Notes: a model not told the origin generated them from the sequence alone. A DNA stretch of 64,000 bases from Varanus komodoensis (GCF_004798865.1 NW_025336248.1:3394555-3458554), one strand, 5' to 3'; positions 9,711-21,476 are shown, counted from the stretch's first letter. Made by a program: numbers and translations.

Positions 9711-12138
9711 GCCTACTGCAATTTAGCCTCCTTTGGTGGGCTCATTTTAGCTTGACCTGGTTTCAGATGCTTTGCTGGGGTTATTTAATATATAAATAAA
9801 GAGAATGTTGAATAGCACTTGTTCCCCTCGCACAATTGCTTCCCTCACTTGTGTGCTGATGTTTTGCTGCTGGGGCTGAGCCCCTTTCTTTCTGGAGCTC
9901 ATAGGAAAGCTGCCCCTCCTGTTCTTTTAAAACCAAGGCCAGCAACACAGCATCCTGTTAATGATTTGCCTGTGGGCTGCTGCTCCTGGCAGGCACTTGT
10001 GAAATTGCAAAACCCTCCTCTCAATTCCCTAATAGGAGAGCAACACATCAAGCCTCCTTTAGGGCTGGGCTGTGCAGGTGGGTTAGTCCATCCTGCCCCC
10101 TTTCGTTGGCGCACCAACAAAATTCCCCACTGATCTTTGTGATTGTGCTGCTTCGTCTGTGACTCGTCCTGCTCCTTGCACTTCCCAGAAAAGTGTCTTC
10201 TTCACAGGTGAGCGGGCAGCTTTGCAGGGAGGGAATGCATGTGATGCGCAGGGGTGTGACATCATGCTCACCCATCCTTTGGAGATCATGGTGGTCTCAT
10301 GCCACTCGTGAGCATAGGCCAGCTCACAGACAGCCCTTGCATTTTTTGCACACCACTGCACTCTCACATCTTTCCTGAATAGTGCAGAGCACCTGTGTGA
10401 TTCGGGGCCTTCACAAGTAAAAAGCCCCGCTTGATGATTTGTGCACTGGATGTGTACAGCCCTCCTCATTCATAGGAGACACAAGCAAACCGTTGCAGAG
10501 TAAGTTTTCTCTGACCAGACATGAGATGGAAGACCTCTGCATGCTTTAATCAGAACCTTTACTTGATATTATCAGGCATCTTCTTACAGCAAAAGCAGGC
10601 AGGCAAAAATGAAACCCAAGCCAACACACCAGCATGCCTCAGCCCTGTACAGGCAGCTCTTTTCCCTTCCATGCAGTGTGGGTTTGATCCAATGATTGTT
10701 GTTTATTTCAATATAACCTGTGAGAAGAAATGAAAACCACAGCTGTACAAGCCATTGGCTTTTCCAGGCTTCTTGCTTGATTTTCATTATTCATTAAAAA
10801 AGCTTTCTATTGTTTTTACTTCTGGAGAGATAAGGGAAAGGGTGGAGCAGTATTTGTTACTAGAATACATAAAAGTGCAAACTATAGAAAGTGGTCACAA
10901 AAATATGCCACAAAAGATGTGCATGCATATTATTATTAAAAGCACAATCCCATGCATGTTTTGATAGAAAAAAGTCCACAACTCCCAGCATGGAAACAGA
11001 ATGCTGGGTTAGATAACCTCTGGTATGTGCTAACATGGCTTTTTTTATATTCTTAGGCACACAACAGGTTTAGGGCTCTGATGCATCAAAGTATCCAGGA
11101 TGCTTGTCTTCAGAACTGTTTTTCACTTGACATGGCAGGCAGCAGAGTCTTGAGCAAGGGTCTCAAAGGCAGCACCTACAGATACCATGATGCCCAGAGG
11201 AACCTCTCGTGGTGCCTGTCAGGGAGCCCCAAATTGGTACCCGCAGGCACCTGGAAACTTTTTTATTTAAAGATTCTTATCTTTGTTTTTATACATGCAC
11301 ATGGATTTGTATATATTCACGGCAATGAGTACACATGAAATCATGCAACTTTCTAGCAATTATACAAAGGCTCTAACAAAAGCAGAACAAATATCCAAAT
11401 AAGTATCCATCTGAAAGTAACATCCTTATTCACTTGTTCAAATACTATTGTGAGGCCCTTGGACCATTGCATTAATGCATTTTTAATTCTTCCAGTATTG
11501 CAGTATCAGCCATTTAGCAGTTCTGTTTTGTTTAGCTGTTGAAAGGGTGGATTTACACTAAGCATTTGTTAATTTCCATTAAACAGAAAAATAAAGTAAA
11601 ACACTGTGAATACCAGTGAATATTAAAGGCTGTTCCAGTCACCTTCTTCCAAGAAGGAACAACCACCGGACATTGCCAAACATATGCTTAAAAGAAGCAT
11701 TAGCTGTATTGTTAACTCTCTTATTAATGATGTGACAGGTAGGTGCTGAAGAGGTGATTAGGCATTTTTTGGTGATGCCCACAGCAGCCGTTTCTCAAAT
11801 TCCCAAGTCTACCCACAGGACGAAAAAGCTTGGGGACCTCTGCCTTAGAGACTAGAAATAATAATTAGCCCACTAAAGTCCACTTCATTGGTTGCATGAG
11901 GTGTTATCTATGTTAGAGCTCTGTGAGTGTGCATGTGGTTTGTGAAGGTGAGTGAGGGACTGTAAACAGTCCAAGGTCAAAGAGAAATGAAACACAGACT
12001 CAGCTCCTATTGCAGCGAAGGTTTGCAGAAGCATGTCTTTTAAGGCATAATCTATGCTGAGTGGGGAAGGATGGGAGCTGTAGGGCCTGTTTTGGTCTAA
12101 ACAGGCATAGGAGCACACTGTTAGTTACTTCATCCACA
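9711..12138. other. Intergenic, few recognised features
   Basis: There is no exon-like frame. A short 'aaaagcacaatcccatgcat' at about 10939 resembles the end of a second palindromic repeat family, and 'cacaactcccagcatgg' at about 10977 resembles the main palindromic family. The rest is unassigned. Confidence 0.4.
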
Positions 12139-12480
12139 GATTCATAGAATGGAATGGAATGGAATGGAATGGAATGGTCAGAAGGGCCAAGAAGGCTGTC
12201 GGGTCCAACCCCCTGCTGGTGCAGGGTGTCGTTCACACCATCCCACTCAGAAGGCGCTCCACTTTGGCCTTGAATGTTTCTAGTGTGTACAACCTCTCTT
12301 GGCAACTGGTTGCACTGCTGACCAGTGTGGCAAGCCCAGCCCAAAATCTTTTTATGGCTCACCAGCTTCTTATTTTCAGTTATTTCCTTTGGCCAGAGCA
12401 TGTTGGGGAATTCTGACTCCTGAGCACACCCAGTGGTCTAAACTGGATCTGCCTCCAATATGTTTTCCACTATCTTGAGC
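12139..12480 (-). mobile_element. CR1 LINE 3' end, antisense, with GGAAT-expanded tail
   Basis: The plus strand starts 'ttcatagaatgg', the reverse complement of a CR1 3' tail, followed by GGAAT repeats and then 'gtccaaccccctgctggtgc', 'ttggccttgaatgtttctag', 'caacctctcttggcaactgg' and 'tttggccagagcatgttggg'. The order matches a CR1 3' region read backwards. The right edge is approximate and lies about 20 bp from the first coding exon of the sulfotransferase. Confidence 0.7.
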
Positions 12481-12502
12481 CCCTGTCTTTGTTTCACAGA
12501 GA

Positions 12503-12629
12503 ATGGCCGTCCAATATAAAGGGTTAAAGTTTCCCCCTGGATTTAATTCTGCAGAAAGCCTTTGCTTTGCTGAGAATGAGTTTCAAGTGCGGGATGATGA
12601 TATCTTCAACATCACTTACCCAAAGTCTG
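12503..12629 (+). CDS. SULT2B1: SULT2B1-like coding exon 1
   Basis: It encodes residues 1-42 plus one base, from [10 protein letters not shown] to TYPKS. The acceptor is 'gtttcacag' ending at 12499 and the donor is g|gtagga at 12630. The exon ends inside the PAPS loop, as in other SULT genes. Confidence 0.88.
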
Positions 12630-15600
12630 GTAGGAGACAAAACTCCATGAGGGATAGGGGTGGGAAACTGGGTTTCCAGTGGTACTCTGCACTTGGACAG
12701 GTTGGAATTCTGGATTGCACAGCTCTGCTTGTTACTTTGAAAACATAAGAAAACATTGCTGTCCTATGCAAAATGCTACATGGCTGTTTTCCCCAGTGCA
12801 TTATGGATGTACTCTCACATACCCTTTCTCAGGGGATATGTCTGGGATTGGGAATTTTGGGACTGAGGACCAAACAAGGCCACTGCTATGACCTTAAAGG
12901 ATTCAAAGCCCAGCCTTTACCTGACCATTGGTGGGAGGTTTTTGCTAAGTTTAATTGTTCCTTGGAAGAGATTGGAAGGGAAGGAGCAAAATGCCCAGGT
13001 AGGAGAGGGTTAACCTTTCCCTTCCCATCCATGATACCTTGACTATTTTTCCTGCATGGCAGATAATGCTAAGGAGAAGGGGAACTCACATTGACACCTA
13101 TAGATATACTTAGGTCTGCAGGGAAAAGAGTCAAGGCTAAGGCCCCATTGGCGTAGGCAAGCAAAACTACTGAGGTGCAATCCAGCTCTCTGGGGTCCCA
13201 GTTTCACCCTCTGGGTTGCTTTTCCCTTTTACCCAAAACACTTGCCCTTTGATCATTCCCTGGGCTTTTTTCAGCCCCCTCCCCCCAGTGTGCCTTTCAA
13301 AAAGGTTGAAAAATGTTGAAATGCTTCCCCAAAGGTTTGGTTTTTGGTGATGAGCTTTCTGCTACTATCTGCTAGGGCATGCAATATATTGCAAGCTTCC
13401 TCAAAATGAAATTCAGCCTTGAGCAAAGGAGCTTACTAAGCCCTGGTGAATGTGTAATTTTCAGATAAAATGGAACTGAAACAAATTTGTGGGAAATCTT
13501 TGACCAAATGTTCCTAACTTAATTTTGTAGATGGTTTTGTGTGCTTCTGATCTGACTCACCATGCCTTCAACATTCCTTTGTTGCTAGTCTGTTTTTGGA
13601 GGGTAGGGGGTAATGCATAACAATATTTGGATTTGACAAATGGATACTTAAGATATAAAGTTAAGATCATGATGTTAAGTTATAAAGTTTAAGATTTTAA
13701 ACTTGTAACCCTAAAAGCTGAATTCCTAAACATAAAGCTTGGGAATCTTCAAAATTCAAAAGTTCAAAGTGATGTTGCTTGCGTTAGAATTTTGGACAAT
13801 CCCATTCCTGATTATAGGAATGTGAACTGCCCAGAGAGCTTTGGCTGTCGCATGGTATAGATATTAAATAAACAAAAATAATAAATAATACAGTCATATA
13901 TCCACTTGCTTGGAGATAAGCCCCGCTGAACTCATTGCAACTTACCTTGAACTGAGATGTGATTGTGCTTAGCTCTGAAGTTCTTGTGGTTGTTGTTTTC
14001 CTTCCATCAAGGAACGGTGTGGATGATTGAGATCCTTAGCCTGATCCTCAATGGTGGTAATCCAACCTGGAATCAAAATGTCCCCAATTCCTCTCGTGCT
14101 CCCTGGATCACCTCCCAACTGGGGCTGGAGGCAGCACAAAACCTTCCATCTCCACGTCTGCTCACCTGCCACTTACCCATTCAGATCTTTCCCAAAGCCT
14201 TCTTCAGCTCCAAAGCTAAGGTGGGTGGTAAGATACGTAATGCATGGGGATCACACCATGGGATATGGGGAGCTATCACGGAGGTTACACATGCATGACG
14301 GGAAGGACTCCAGCCTGCTCTTTTACAAGGTTGCATAACACTTGATAATTTGATCCAGAAATGTAGGAGAAGACATATTTTCTTGGTACTTCTTGTCTTA
14401 GTTGCTCCACTCTTTCCTCTTTGACTAGTTCAGACTTCACCAACCTGCTATTCCCCAAATGTGTTGGACTACACCACCAATTACCTTGGCAGGTGGGATA
14501 ATGGGAGTTGTAGTCCAATACATCTGGAAAAAATCATGCTGGGGAAAGCTGTACTAGCCCATTTAGCATGACACCCATCCATAGTCCTGCCCTTCTTTAC
14601 CAATGATTTAGAGGCAATCATAGCTGGGTTATGCCTTTATCATTAAGACTTAAACTCTGGGCCAGACTTTTATAAGGTTGAGAGCCAGTACCTGGTTTAA
14701 TTGCAAGGACATGTGAAGCCTGTGGACATGTGAAGTTCCAAATCTCACAAATTTTATTTAATTTATGGCTTTTATAGACCATCCATCTACTGGTGTCTCA
14801 GGATGGTTTAAATATGACCTGAAACAACAGGCAGCTCAATTCAGTCATGCCATCTACTTTATATGTTTATTGGCTGTGGGCGCTTTCACACAATGGCTGT
14901 CATGGGGAAGGGCTTGCCCATTCATAAAATGGCTGCCGTGTTTGGTATGGCCCAGGTGGCAGACTGATGAAACTAAAAATTAAATCCCCCAAGCATCAAA
15001 GAACAAGGCAGACATGGGACTCAGAGCTCCAAAACACAGAACCACTGTTCTGAACCTAAATGAAGGTGTCAGGGTACTTTGTAGCATGCCAGCTTCCTGT
15101 TACTTAAAAAAAAGTCTTTAGAAATAAAATAAACAACAATAAAGGCAGGGAGCCTCATGGATGCTAAGAGAGATGTCTGCAGACAAATTGGTGTTCATGG
15201 ATGCCACACTGGAGACTCCAGCATTAAAGGTAGTGTCATATCACTAAATTGTGTGCTGTTTTCTCTTTTTAACATCCATAAATATGAGTGCCAAACTTTA
15301 TGTTCATGTCAGGTATTCATTCATTTTAGAACATGCAAGTTTCCAAATTTTATGACATTTGGAGGGATGATTCTTTGTACACACTGCTGATTCCAAAGGA
15401 TGATGTTTCTCCACTCACAATATCTTCTGCTAGGTAACACAAATTTGTTCCTCAGGTGATTTACACCTTGAGGGATCCCCGGGATGTTGTAGTTTCCTAC
15501 TATCATTTCTCCAAGATGTGTCCCCCATTTGAGGATCCCAGATCCTTCGACCACTTCCTGAAGAGTTTTCTGAATGGGAACGGTGAGTTGGAGAATGGAA

Positions 15601-17497
15601 AGGGGGAGGATGTTAGAGCATGTATGTATCCTGAATGAAAATCTAACAGCCATCCCTGGCAGCTCATTGGCACAAGATGCAAGGGCAGAGCTACTTATGG
15701 AGAAAAGACACAGCCTGAGCTTTTGCTGGCAGTTAAAGGCAGAGATGGCTAACCCCATCAGGCCTTTCCTGTGAATTGCCCAGCGGCATCAGGTTGGAGA
15801 ATCGGAGCACTGGATTAGATAGGAATCGGGACAAATTCCACTAAGGCACATCATCTGTCTTTGGTTGCTTAGTCCAGGCCCAGGTTCCTTCTCCTGGACA
15901 ATTGGAGGACAGGCTGCATTTGAAGCCTAGTTCTATGCAGCAACAGGCAGACTGGAGGGGAAAAGCAAAAAAGGGTTGCTCAGCACTGACTTGTCCAAGT
16001 ATATAGTGAAGATTGGATATGCCTCCTCACCAAATACTAGCCTGCAAATCATACTGCCACCTCCAAATCCTTAGAAGCCTTCTGTATCTTGCAGGGTTTC
16101 AAAGAAGGGAAATGTTGTCAGAGGAATGTTTTCCTCTTAGAAAGCTGGGAAAAAGTAGACCTGACAGATTTCTCCCTTTATGGGCCTGATAACACAGTAG
16201 TCCCTTCCTCGGGATGCCTCTATGTGCGGAGTAAGGATGGGTTCTCTTTTGTATGGTGCACCTCCCCTCATATCTCTGTCCATAGGTAGGTGCTTCTCTT
16301 TGGATCTTTGGTTCTATGGGGGTCAGGCACAAGGCCAGCAAGGTGGGCAACACTGGAACAAGGCACGGTCCGAGTTGCTCCGTCTATCCATTTTCTTGAC
16401 TCAGAGAGATGACCAGAGGTATAGCAGATGGGAAACTCAGAGGAACACAGCTCTGAGGCATGGTTCAGAGCAGAAGCGATGCTGGCAGGATAATTGCCAG
16501 ACGTTCCTTGCTCTGGCAAGGGAATGAGGCGATAATGAATTATCGAGTTAATTCTCATTTGTGGCAAACCAGCAAAGAAATCACTGAATGAGGAAAATAA
16601 TCTAGCAAGAAGCTAAATATACCATTCCCTGCCTTTGTTGGGGTACATGCTTCATGCTAATCCTTTAAACGGGTGCAGAACCTTAACCCCAGGGATGAAA
16701 TTTGGCTCTTGGAGGGTGTCCCAAACATCACACACCATTTCCCTGGCCTGACCACATTTCCCCCAGACAATTGGTGTTTTCCTGGCTCTTGTGGTGCTCT
16801 CTGCCTTACTAAAATGTCAAAATGCCTCTTCCCAAGGTTTAGCTTTTGGCAGTAGGAACTTGAGCTAAAATACACTGGTATTTTAGGGGGTTTTGGTCCC
16901 ACCCTTCATTTGAATGCACCCCTCAGAGCTTCTCTGAAATGGCTCTCAGGCTGTGAAAGAAGTTCTGCTCTACCAGGTAACTGTAATTTGCAGGATTATT
17001 TACCTTGTTAATTGAAAGCTAAAGTTTACACTTTAACAGGATGAAGGTTCTTTGTTGAAGCAAGCTGTTCTGTTTTGTAATTTGAACCTATACAGTCAGA
17101 AACTGCACTGTATCCCCAGGTAACTATAGGATTGTGCTCATACCCTGTAAACCTAACTGTGATATGTTATTTGTGTAATAATAACAACAACAACAACAAC
17201 AGCAACAATAATAATAGATCATCTTCATTCCTTTCTGCAGTGTACTTTGGATCCTGGTTTGACCACATCTCAGGCTGGATGAAACAGAAAGGCAAAAGCA
17301 ACATCTTCTTCATCAGCTATGAACAGCTGAAGCAGGTGCTGGCCTGCTGTCCCTCCTCCACCCCTGCTTTTTCTCTTTCTAGATAGGGTGAAGCATAGGC
17401 AAAGAACTTCCTTCAGCCTGAGGCCCATTTTTTTCCAATTTGAGAAAAGCTCTTGAAGGCTGAGGAGGCTATGCGAAAGGACAGAATACAAATTCTC

Positions 17498-17557
<60 letters not shown>

Positions 17558-17660
17558 AGTGGTAGGCAATACAGAAGGGGCAAGGCCAAAACAGCAACCA
17601 ATTTGAGAAAAGCTCTTGAAGGCTGAGGAGGCTATGCGAAAGGACAGAATACAAATTCTC

Positions 17661-17699
<39 letters not shown>

Positions 17700-17987
17700 N
17701 NNNNNNNNNNNNNNNNNNNNNNNNNNNNNNNNNNNNNNNNNNNNNNNNNNNNNNNNNNNNNNNNNNNNNNNNNNNNNNNNNNNNNNNNNNNNNNNNNNNA
17801 GACCTTTTTATTCAAGCGGCATTTTAACTGTTAACATTATTGGTTTTATCTGGCCAGGGCGGCTTATTTTATACTGTATTGTTGTATTTTAATTTAATAT
17901 TTATATTTTTAATTTATATTATAATTATTTTAACTTAATGATGTGAGCCGCCCCGAGGCTGAATGGGGTGGCATAAAAATGTTTTAA

Positions 17988-18026
<39 letters not shown>

Positions 18027-19559
18027 AATGTATTGTGAAGTTTTGTAAAGCTACTTCTTTTGTACCAGTTATGAATTCTGTGAAAACCAAGATACTGGTG
18101 CATGATAACAGGAGGATTTGGGGTTACTTTGGGCATTGGCACTCTGGCTGTACTCAGAATAAACAAGACTGTTTATTCTAGAATCCCACAAGCACCCTAA
18201 ACAGAATTTAGTACTGCATGCAGAACTCATCATCCTGGGAAATCTCATGAGTTCCTTTCAAAATCCTCCTCAAGCTTCCAGCCCATAAGACTGAAGATAG
18301 GCTTCAGAGAATGTGGCTGCCCTAGCTTTCGTTGCCTCACTACTGGTCTCTGCTTTCCACTATCTCCACAGGACCTGCATGGCTGTGTGGAGCGCCTCTG
18401 CCATTTCCTGGGAAGGGAACTGGATGGGACAGCCATCAGCTCAGTGGTGGAAAATGCCTCTTTTGAAGCCATGCAGAAGAACAGAATGTGCAACTCAACC
18501 ATGCTTCCCAAGGAGCTAATGGACCAAGAGAAGGGCACTTTCCTAAGGAAGGGTGAGTCTGATGGGTTTCCTTTACCTTTGGAGAAGGTGAAGAAGCGAT
18601 TCATCAAGTCACACAGTGTCAAATATCTAACCGATTGCACTAGTGGCAGAATTCATAGCAGAGTATATGCACCGGCTGTGCAACGCTTTTGCAAAGCCTT
18701 GTACAATCAGCTGTGAAGGATGGAGGACAGCAATGGGATGTTGCAACACAGCAGAATTATCTTCATGTCAACAAGCCCAGGGATGCTTCACTGGAAAGCA
18801 CGTGTATCGATGCATGCCAAGGCCACTAGCTCAGACCATCCACCAGAGGCTGATTAGGGACCAGGTTCCACTGTGGTGAATAAGAGTCATGTAATAGTTT
18901 CCTCAAATGCCTGAGACAAGCAGTAGGAAAGACAGGCAGGGGCACCCAATATTGGAAAGGTCGGCAGTTTCAGCCAGCTCCTGGGCAGGGTGCAAAGCAA
19001 AATGGGGGCATCTGAATAAGTCTCCAACCTGCCAGCTCTGTAAGAAACCTTGTTTGGGACACTCGTGGCTTTCCTTCTGCTTTGGCCTTTGACTTCCTGA
19101 CTTTGCCTTTGAGCAAGTTTTCCCTTCATTAAACCATTTCAGTGGCAATGAAAGACACCCTCACCTCTGATTCTACAAAACCTATTTTCTTTGGCTTGCA
19201 GAGGAGCTGCCTTGCAAAGTGCTTTGAGGCTCTCTATCAAGCTTAGTTCCTGCATTAAAAAATGGGCACCACCTTTTAACATACAGACTAACAGAACTAA
19301 TTGTAAACAAAAACTACTCTGTATTGGATGCTCTGGGAGGTCCCCAAAGAGCTCAGATTTAGGCTTTCATGGACTGAGATTGTTCTCATTGAGTAAAGTG
19401 GTTTTGTGCTTTCATTTTTTAGGCATCTGCGGTGACTGGAAGACTCACTTCACTGTGGCACAGTCAGAATACTTTGACAGGGTTTACCAGGAGAAGATGC
19501 AGGGCTTGAAAGGAATCTACGCATGGGAGCAAACTATACTGGAGAGCCTTAAGTTCTGA
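12503..19559 (+). CDS. SULT2B1: SULT2B1-like cytosolic sulfotransferase (spliced, complete)
   Basis: Six coding exons, 12503-12629, 14012-14220, 15456-15582, 17241-17335, 18372-18552 and 19423-19559, join in phase to 291 codons. By family it transfers sulfate from PAPS to hydroxysteroids such as cholesterol or pregnenolone in the cytosol. Motifs: the 5'-phosphosulfate loop TYPKSGTVW (residues 38-46), the catalytic histidine in TCHLPIQIF (H96), the 3'-phosphate site [15 protein letters not shown] (about 118-132), RKGICGDW (245-252) and the dimerisation motif [10 protein letters not shown] (253-262). The internal exons of 209, 127, 95 and 181 bp match the conserved SULT gene plan. The N-terminus [10 protein letters not shown] and the block VRDDDIF resemble SULT2B1 more than SULT2A1. 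It lacks the N-terminal extension and the proline-rich tail of human SULT2B1. The ATG lies 3 nt after an acceptor-like cag, so a 5' UTR exon upstream is likely. SULT2A or a reptile-specific SULT2 paralogue remains possible. Confidence 0.9.
12630..14011 (+). other. Sulfotransferase intron 1, with repeat remnants
   Basis: About 13795-13890 reads 'gtgaactgcccagagagctt' and ends in an AAATA-rich tail, a common reptilian LINE/SINE 3' end. About 13897-13975 ('cacttgcttggagataagcc' with 'gattgtgct') belongs to the second palindromic family. No further exon is seen. Confidence 0.5.
14012..14220 (+). CDS. SULT2B1: SULT2B1-like coding exon 2
   Basis: 209 bp between 'ccatcaag' and gtgggt. It encodes GTVWMIEIL to FFSSKAK and contains the catalytic H96. 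The length equals the conserved SULT exon. Confidence 0.92.
14438..14562. repeat. Palindromic MITE-like repeat, best-preserved copy
   Basis: The left arm ('ccccaaatgtgttggactac' and 'accaccaattacctt') and the right arm ('ataatgggagttgtagtcca' and 'atacatctgg') are reverse complements over about 50 bp each, with a central 'ggcaggtggg'. It could fold as a hairpin of about 120 bp. Confidence 0.65.
14752..14850. repeat. Interspersed repeat fragment with 'tttatttaatttatggcttt' start
   Basis: The AT-rich opening, then 'atagaccatccatctactgg' and 'ctcaggatggttta', resembles the antisense 3' end of AAAT-tailed reptilian LINE-like repeats. The family is uncertain. Confidence 0.4.
14870..15175. repeat. 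Interspersed repeat, copy A of a pair with 21180-21470
   Basis: It shares 'cacacaatggctg' / 'cataaaatggctgcc', 'gagctccaaaacacag', 'agcatgccagcttcc' and a final 'gcctcatggatgc' with the copy at 21180-21470, in the same order and spacing. The family is not identified. Confidence 0.55.
15456..15582 (+). CDS. SULT2B1: SULT2B1-like coding exon 3
   Basis: 127 bp between 'gttcctcag' and gtgagt. It encodes [14 protein letters not shown] to SFLNGN, the 3'-phosphate-binding region of PAPS. Confidence 0.93.
17062..17220. repeat. Second-family palindromic remnant and (CAA)n tract
   Basis: 'tatccccaggtaactatagg' followed by 'attgtgctc' at about 17112-17141 resembles the right arm of the second palindromic family. 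An ATA/CAA trinucleotide tract fills 17179-17218, directly before sulfotransferase exon 4. Confidence 0.5.
17241..17335 (+). CDS. SULT2B1: SULT2B1-like coding exon 4
   Basis: 95 bp between 'tttctgcag' and gtgctg. It encodes [15 protein letters not shown] to ISYEQLKQ. A short (CAA)n tract lies about 25 bp upstream of the acceptor. Confidence 0.93.
17435..17699. repeat. Duplicated 70-bp unit with (AAAT)n tails next to an assembly gap
   Basis: The unit starting 'ccaatttgagaaaagctctt' and ending 'aatacaaattctc' occurs at 17435 and again at 17598, identical by eye, each followed by a long (AAAT)n run. The second run ends at the N gap. Confidence 0.85.
17700..17799. other. Assembly gap (100 N)
   Basis: Exactly 100 Ns inside an (AAAT)n array in sulfotransferase intron 4. 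The true length is unknown. Confidence 0.99.
17812..18028 (+). mobile_element. LINE-like 3' end with hairpin and (AAAT)n tail
   Basis: It ends 'gagccgccccgaggctgaat', 'ggggtggcataaaaatg' and then (AATA)n. The GCCGCCCC...GGGGTGGC pairing followed by the AAAT tail is typical of a common squamate CR1/L3-type family that seeds microsatellites. Related antisense pieces lie at 34077 and 42143. Confidence 0.6.
18372..18552 (+). CDS. SULT2B1: SULT2B1-like coding exon 5
   Basis: 181 bp between 'tctccacag' and gtgagt. It encodes [14 protein letters not shown] to EKGTFLRK. Confidence 0.93.
19423..19559 (+). CDS. SULT2B1: SULT2B1-like terminal coding exon 6
   Basis: It starts after 'cattttttag' and ends with TGA at 19557-19559. 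It encodes [16 protein letters not shown] and finishes [12 protein letters not shown], with no proline-rich extension. Confidence 0.92.
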
Positions 19560-19948
19560 GCTAAAAGCCACCAGCTTTCATTATATCCTGTGTCCAGTCA
19601 GGAAGACTGCCTCCCTAATCCTACATTTGTGGGGGATTACTTCTGTAGTCACTCGAAGAAGAGAGGAGAAGCAATTTGTATACCCTCAGAATTAGGGGGC
19701 TGCGTGCAAAGGCACCTTGAGCTGCAAGACACATGGAAGTCAATGACACACTGTGTGAAGTCCCAAGCTGCATCCAGGCCCAGGTACGGGCTTGGCTATA
19801 CCACTTGCACGAAAGCTAAGCTTCAGCAAACTATGCTTCAGGCTGCTCCTGTATGGAACGGTTTTTAAAACAGTATTTTAAATGTAATCTTAATATTTAT
19901 ATGCAAACCACTTATTGTACTTAGTGGTATATATGTGCTACAAATAAG

Positions 19949-19954
19949 AATAAA
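19949..19954 (+). terminator. AATAAA polyadenylation signal of the sulfotransferase gene
   Basis: A canonical AATAAA lies about 390 bp after the stop codon and is the first one downstream. Confidence 0.55.
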
Positions 19955-21106
19955 ATTATAAGCAAGCCACTGCCTGGACAAGGGATCCCATGGGAACCTG
20001 GATAGGTTGCTGTGAATACCAGGGTAGAAGGAAGCAGGATATCAAGATCCAAATACTTTTTTAAAAATGTAAAAGCAAGCCTTGAACAGCAAGAAAAAAT
20101 ATGAATCCAAAGACATCCAACATTTATTGTAAACAAGTTGAACTATTCCTCTCAGGGGACAAAAAGGAAAGCAAAATTTTAAAACAAGATAATTACACAA
20201 AGCTATTGGCCAATTGTTCACAGCAGTGATTGTGCAGGAGACTCGAGAGTTTGATGATCAGGTATGTGAGTGTGCTAGTGGGAAGGGGCTTCTTCTATAC
20301 TTCATGACCTTAACCTGAGGGAAGGGTTGCTGTGAAAGGCTGAGGTCTGAAAGGAATGGAGATGCGGGGCAGTTGCAGATGAAGGAGAGGAGCCAGTGAG
20401 AAAGGGAAACTCTGCTCATATTGCACACAAGGCCTGGGTGAGGAGGGGTGCATGCCACGGGCAGGGAAGGAGAAGATAAGCAAAGGGACCTTGGAGACTC
20501 GGGCAAGAGGAACTGATGGGGATGATAGAATGTTAGCTTGAGCTAATGAACTGTGTTCCCTGACTATATTTTATTTTCCTTAAAAAAGAAAAATGGACTG
20601 ATTAATCTTATTTGTTCTTCTGGCTGCAAATCTGGAATCTGATCAAAGCAGAGTCATTTGACTTTTCCCCCAGTTGCCAGCTTTTTAGGTATAAAAATCC
20701 CCATCCCGCCCTATCCTCTTTCTTTTCTTTCAAGCTTAGCTCAGCTGGAACCAGAAAGCCTGGAAAGTTTTGGTTTGGGTTTTTTTTGCTTCTACTTTTT
20801 CCTGGAATCTAAACAGAGACTGAAAGGAAAACTTTTGAAAAAAGTAGCCCTCCCCTTCTTTGGCATATGGAATATGGTGGATACAATGGCGGTCTGTGTG
20901 TGTATGTTTGTGGCCTGCCTTTTAATTTCTAGAAACTGGGGACAAAACCCACTTGGAATTCATAGTCCTGCCCTTCTGTTTAACATCCTTAGAGTTATGC
21001 CTTGGCAAGAGAGTTATGCCTATGCATATGTTGTATGAACAGAATGGGTGGCTAAAAAGGTTAAAAACTGGTGTAGAAGAATGAACATAAACACATATAG
21101 AAATAG

Positions 21107-21470
21107 TGTGGTGTAGTGGTTAGAACCACTTCCCCCACACCCCCCAGTTCTGGGCTCAATAGGCCAATTTGACATTTTGAGAGCATGTCAGGGGCATTCA
21201 CATAAAATGGCTGCCAGGCCTGAAACATTCATTTCCTAAAAGGCAAATTTATGAGACTAAAAGAAAAGTAACTTGTTCACGGACCAAAATAAAAAGCAGA
21301 GGTAGGGCTGAGCTCCAAAACACAAAAACAATTGACAACCAAAATGAAGATGGCACTGAAAGTTAATAGTTCATTTTGCAGCATGCCAACCTCCCAGTTA
21401 AAAAGTAATTAAAAATGGTTAAGAATAAAATCAGGAAAACAAGGGTGGTCTTCAAGGATGCCTGTGAGCA
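21107..21470. repeat. tRNA-SINE fragment followed by copy B of the 14870 repeat
   Basis: 'gtgtggtgtagtggttagaa' at about 21111-21130 is the head of a common squamate tRNA-derived SINE. From 21180 the sequence parallels 14870-15175 ('gagctccaaaacacaaaaac', 'cagcatgccaacctcc'). Confidence 0.55.
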
Positions 21471-21476
21471 CTTGGG

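Noticed and set aside
12146-12178. GGAAT repeats resembling human satellite II/III
   Set aside because: It is a short run attached to a CR1 3' end and is best explained as expansion of the CR1 tail.
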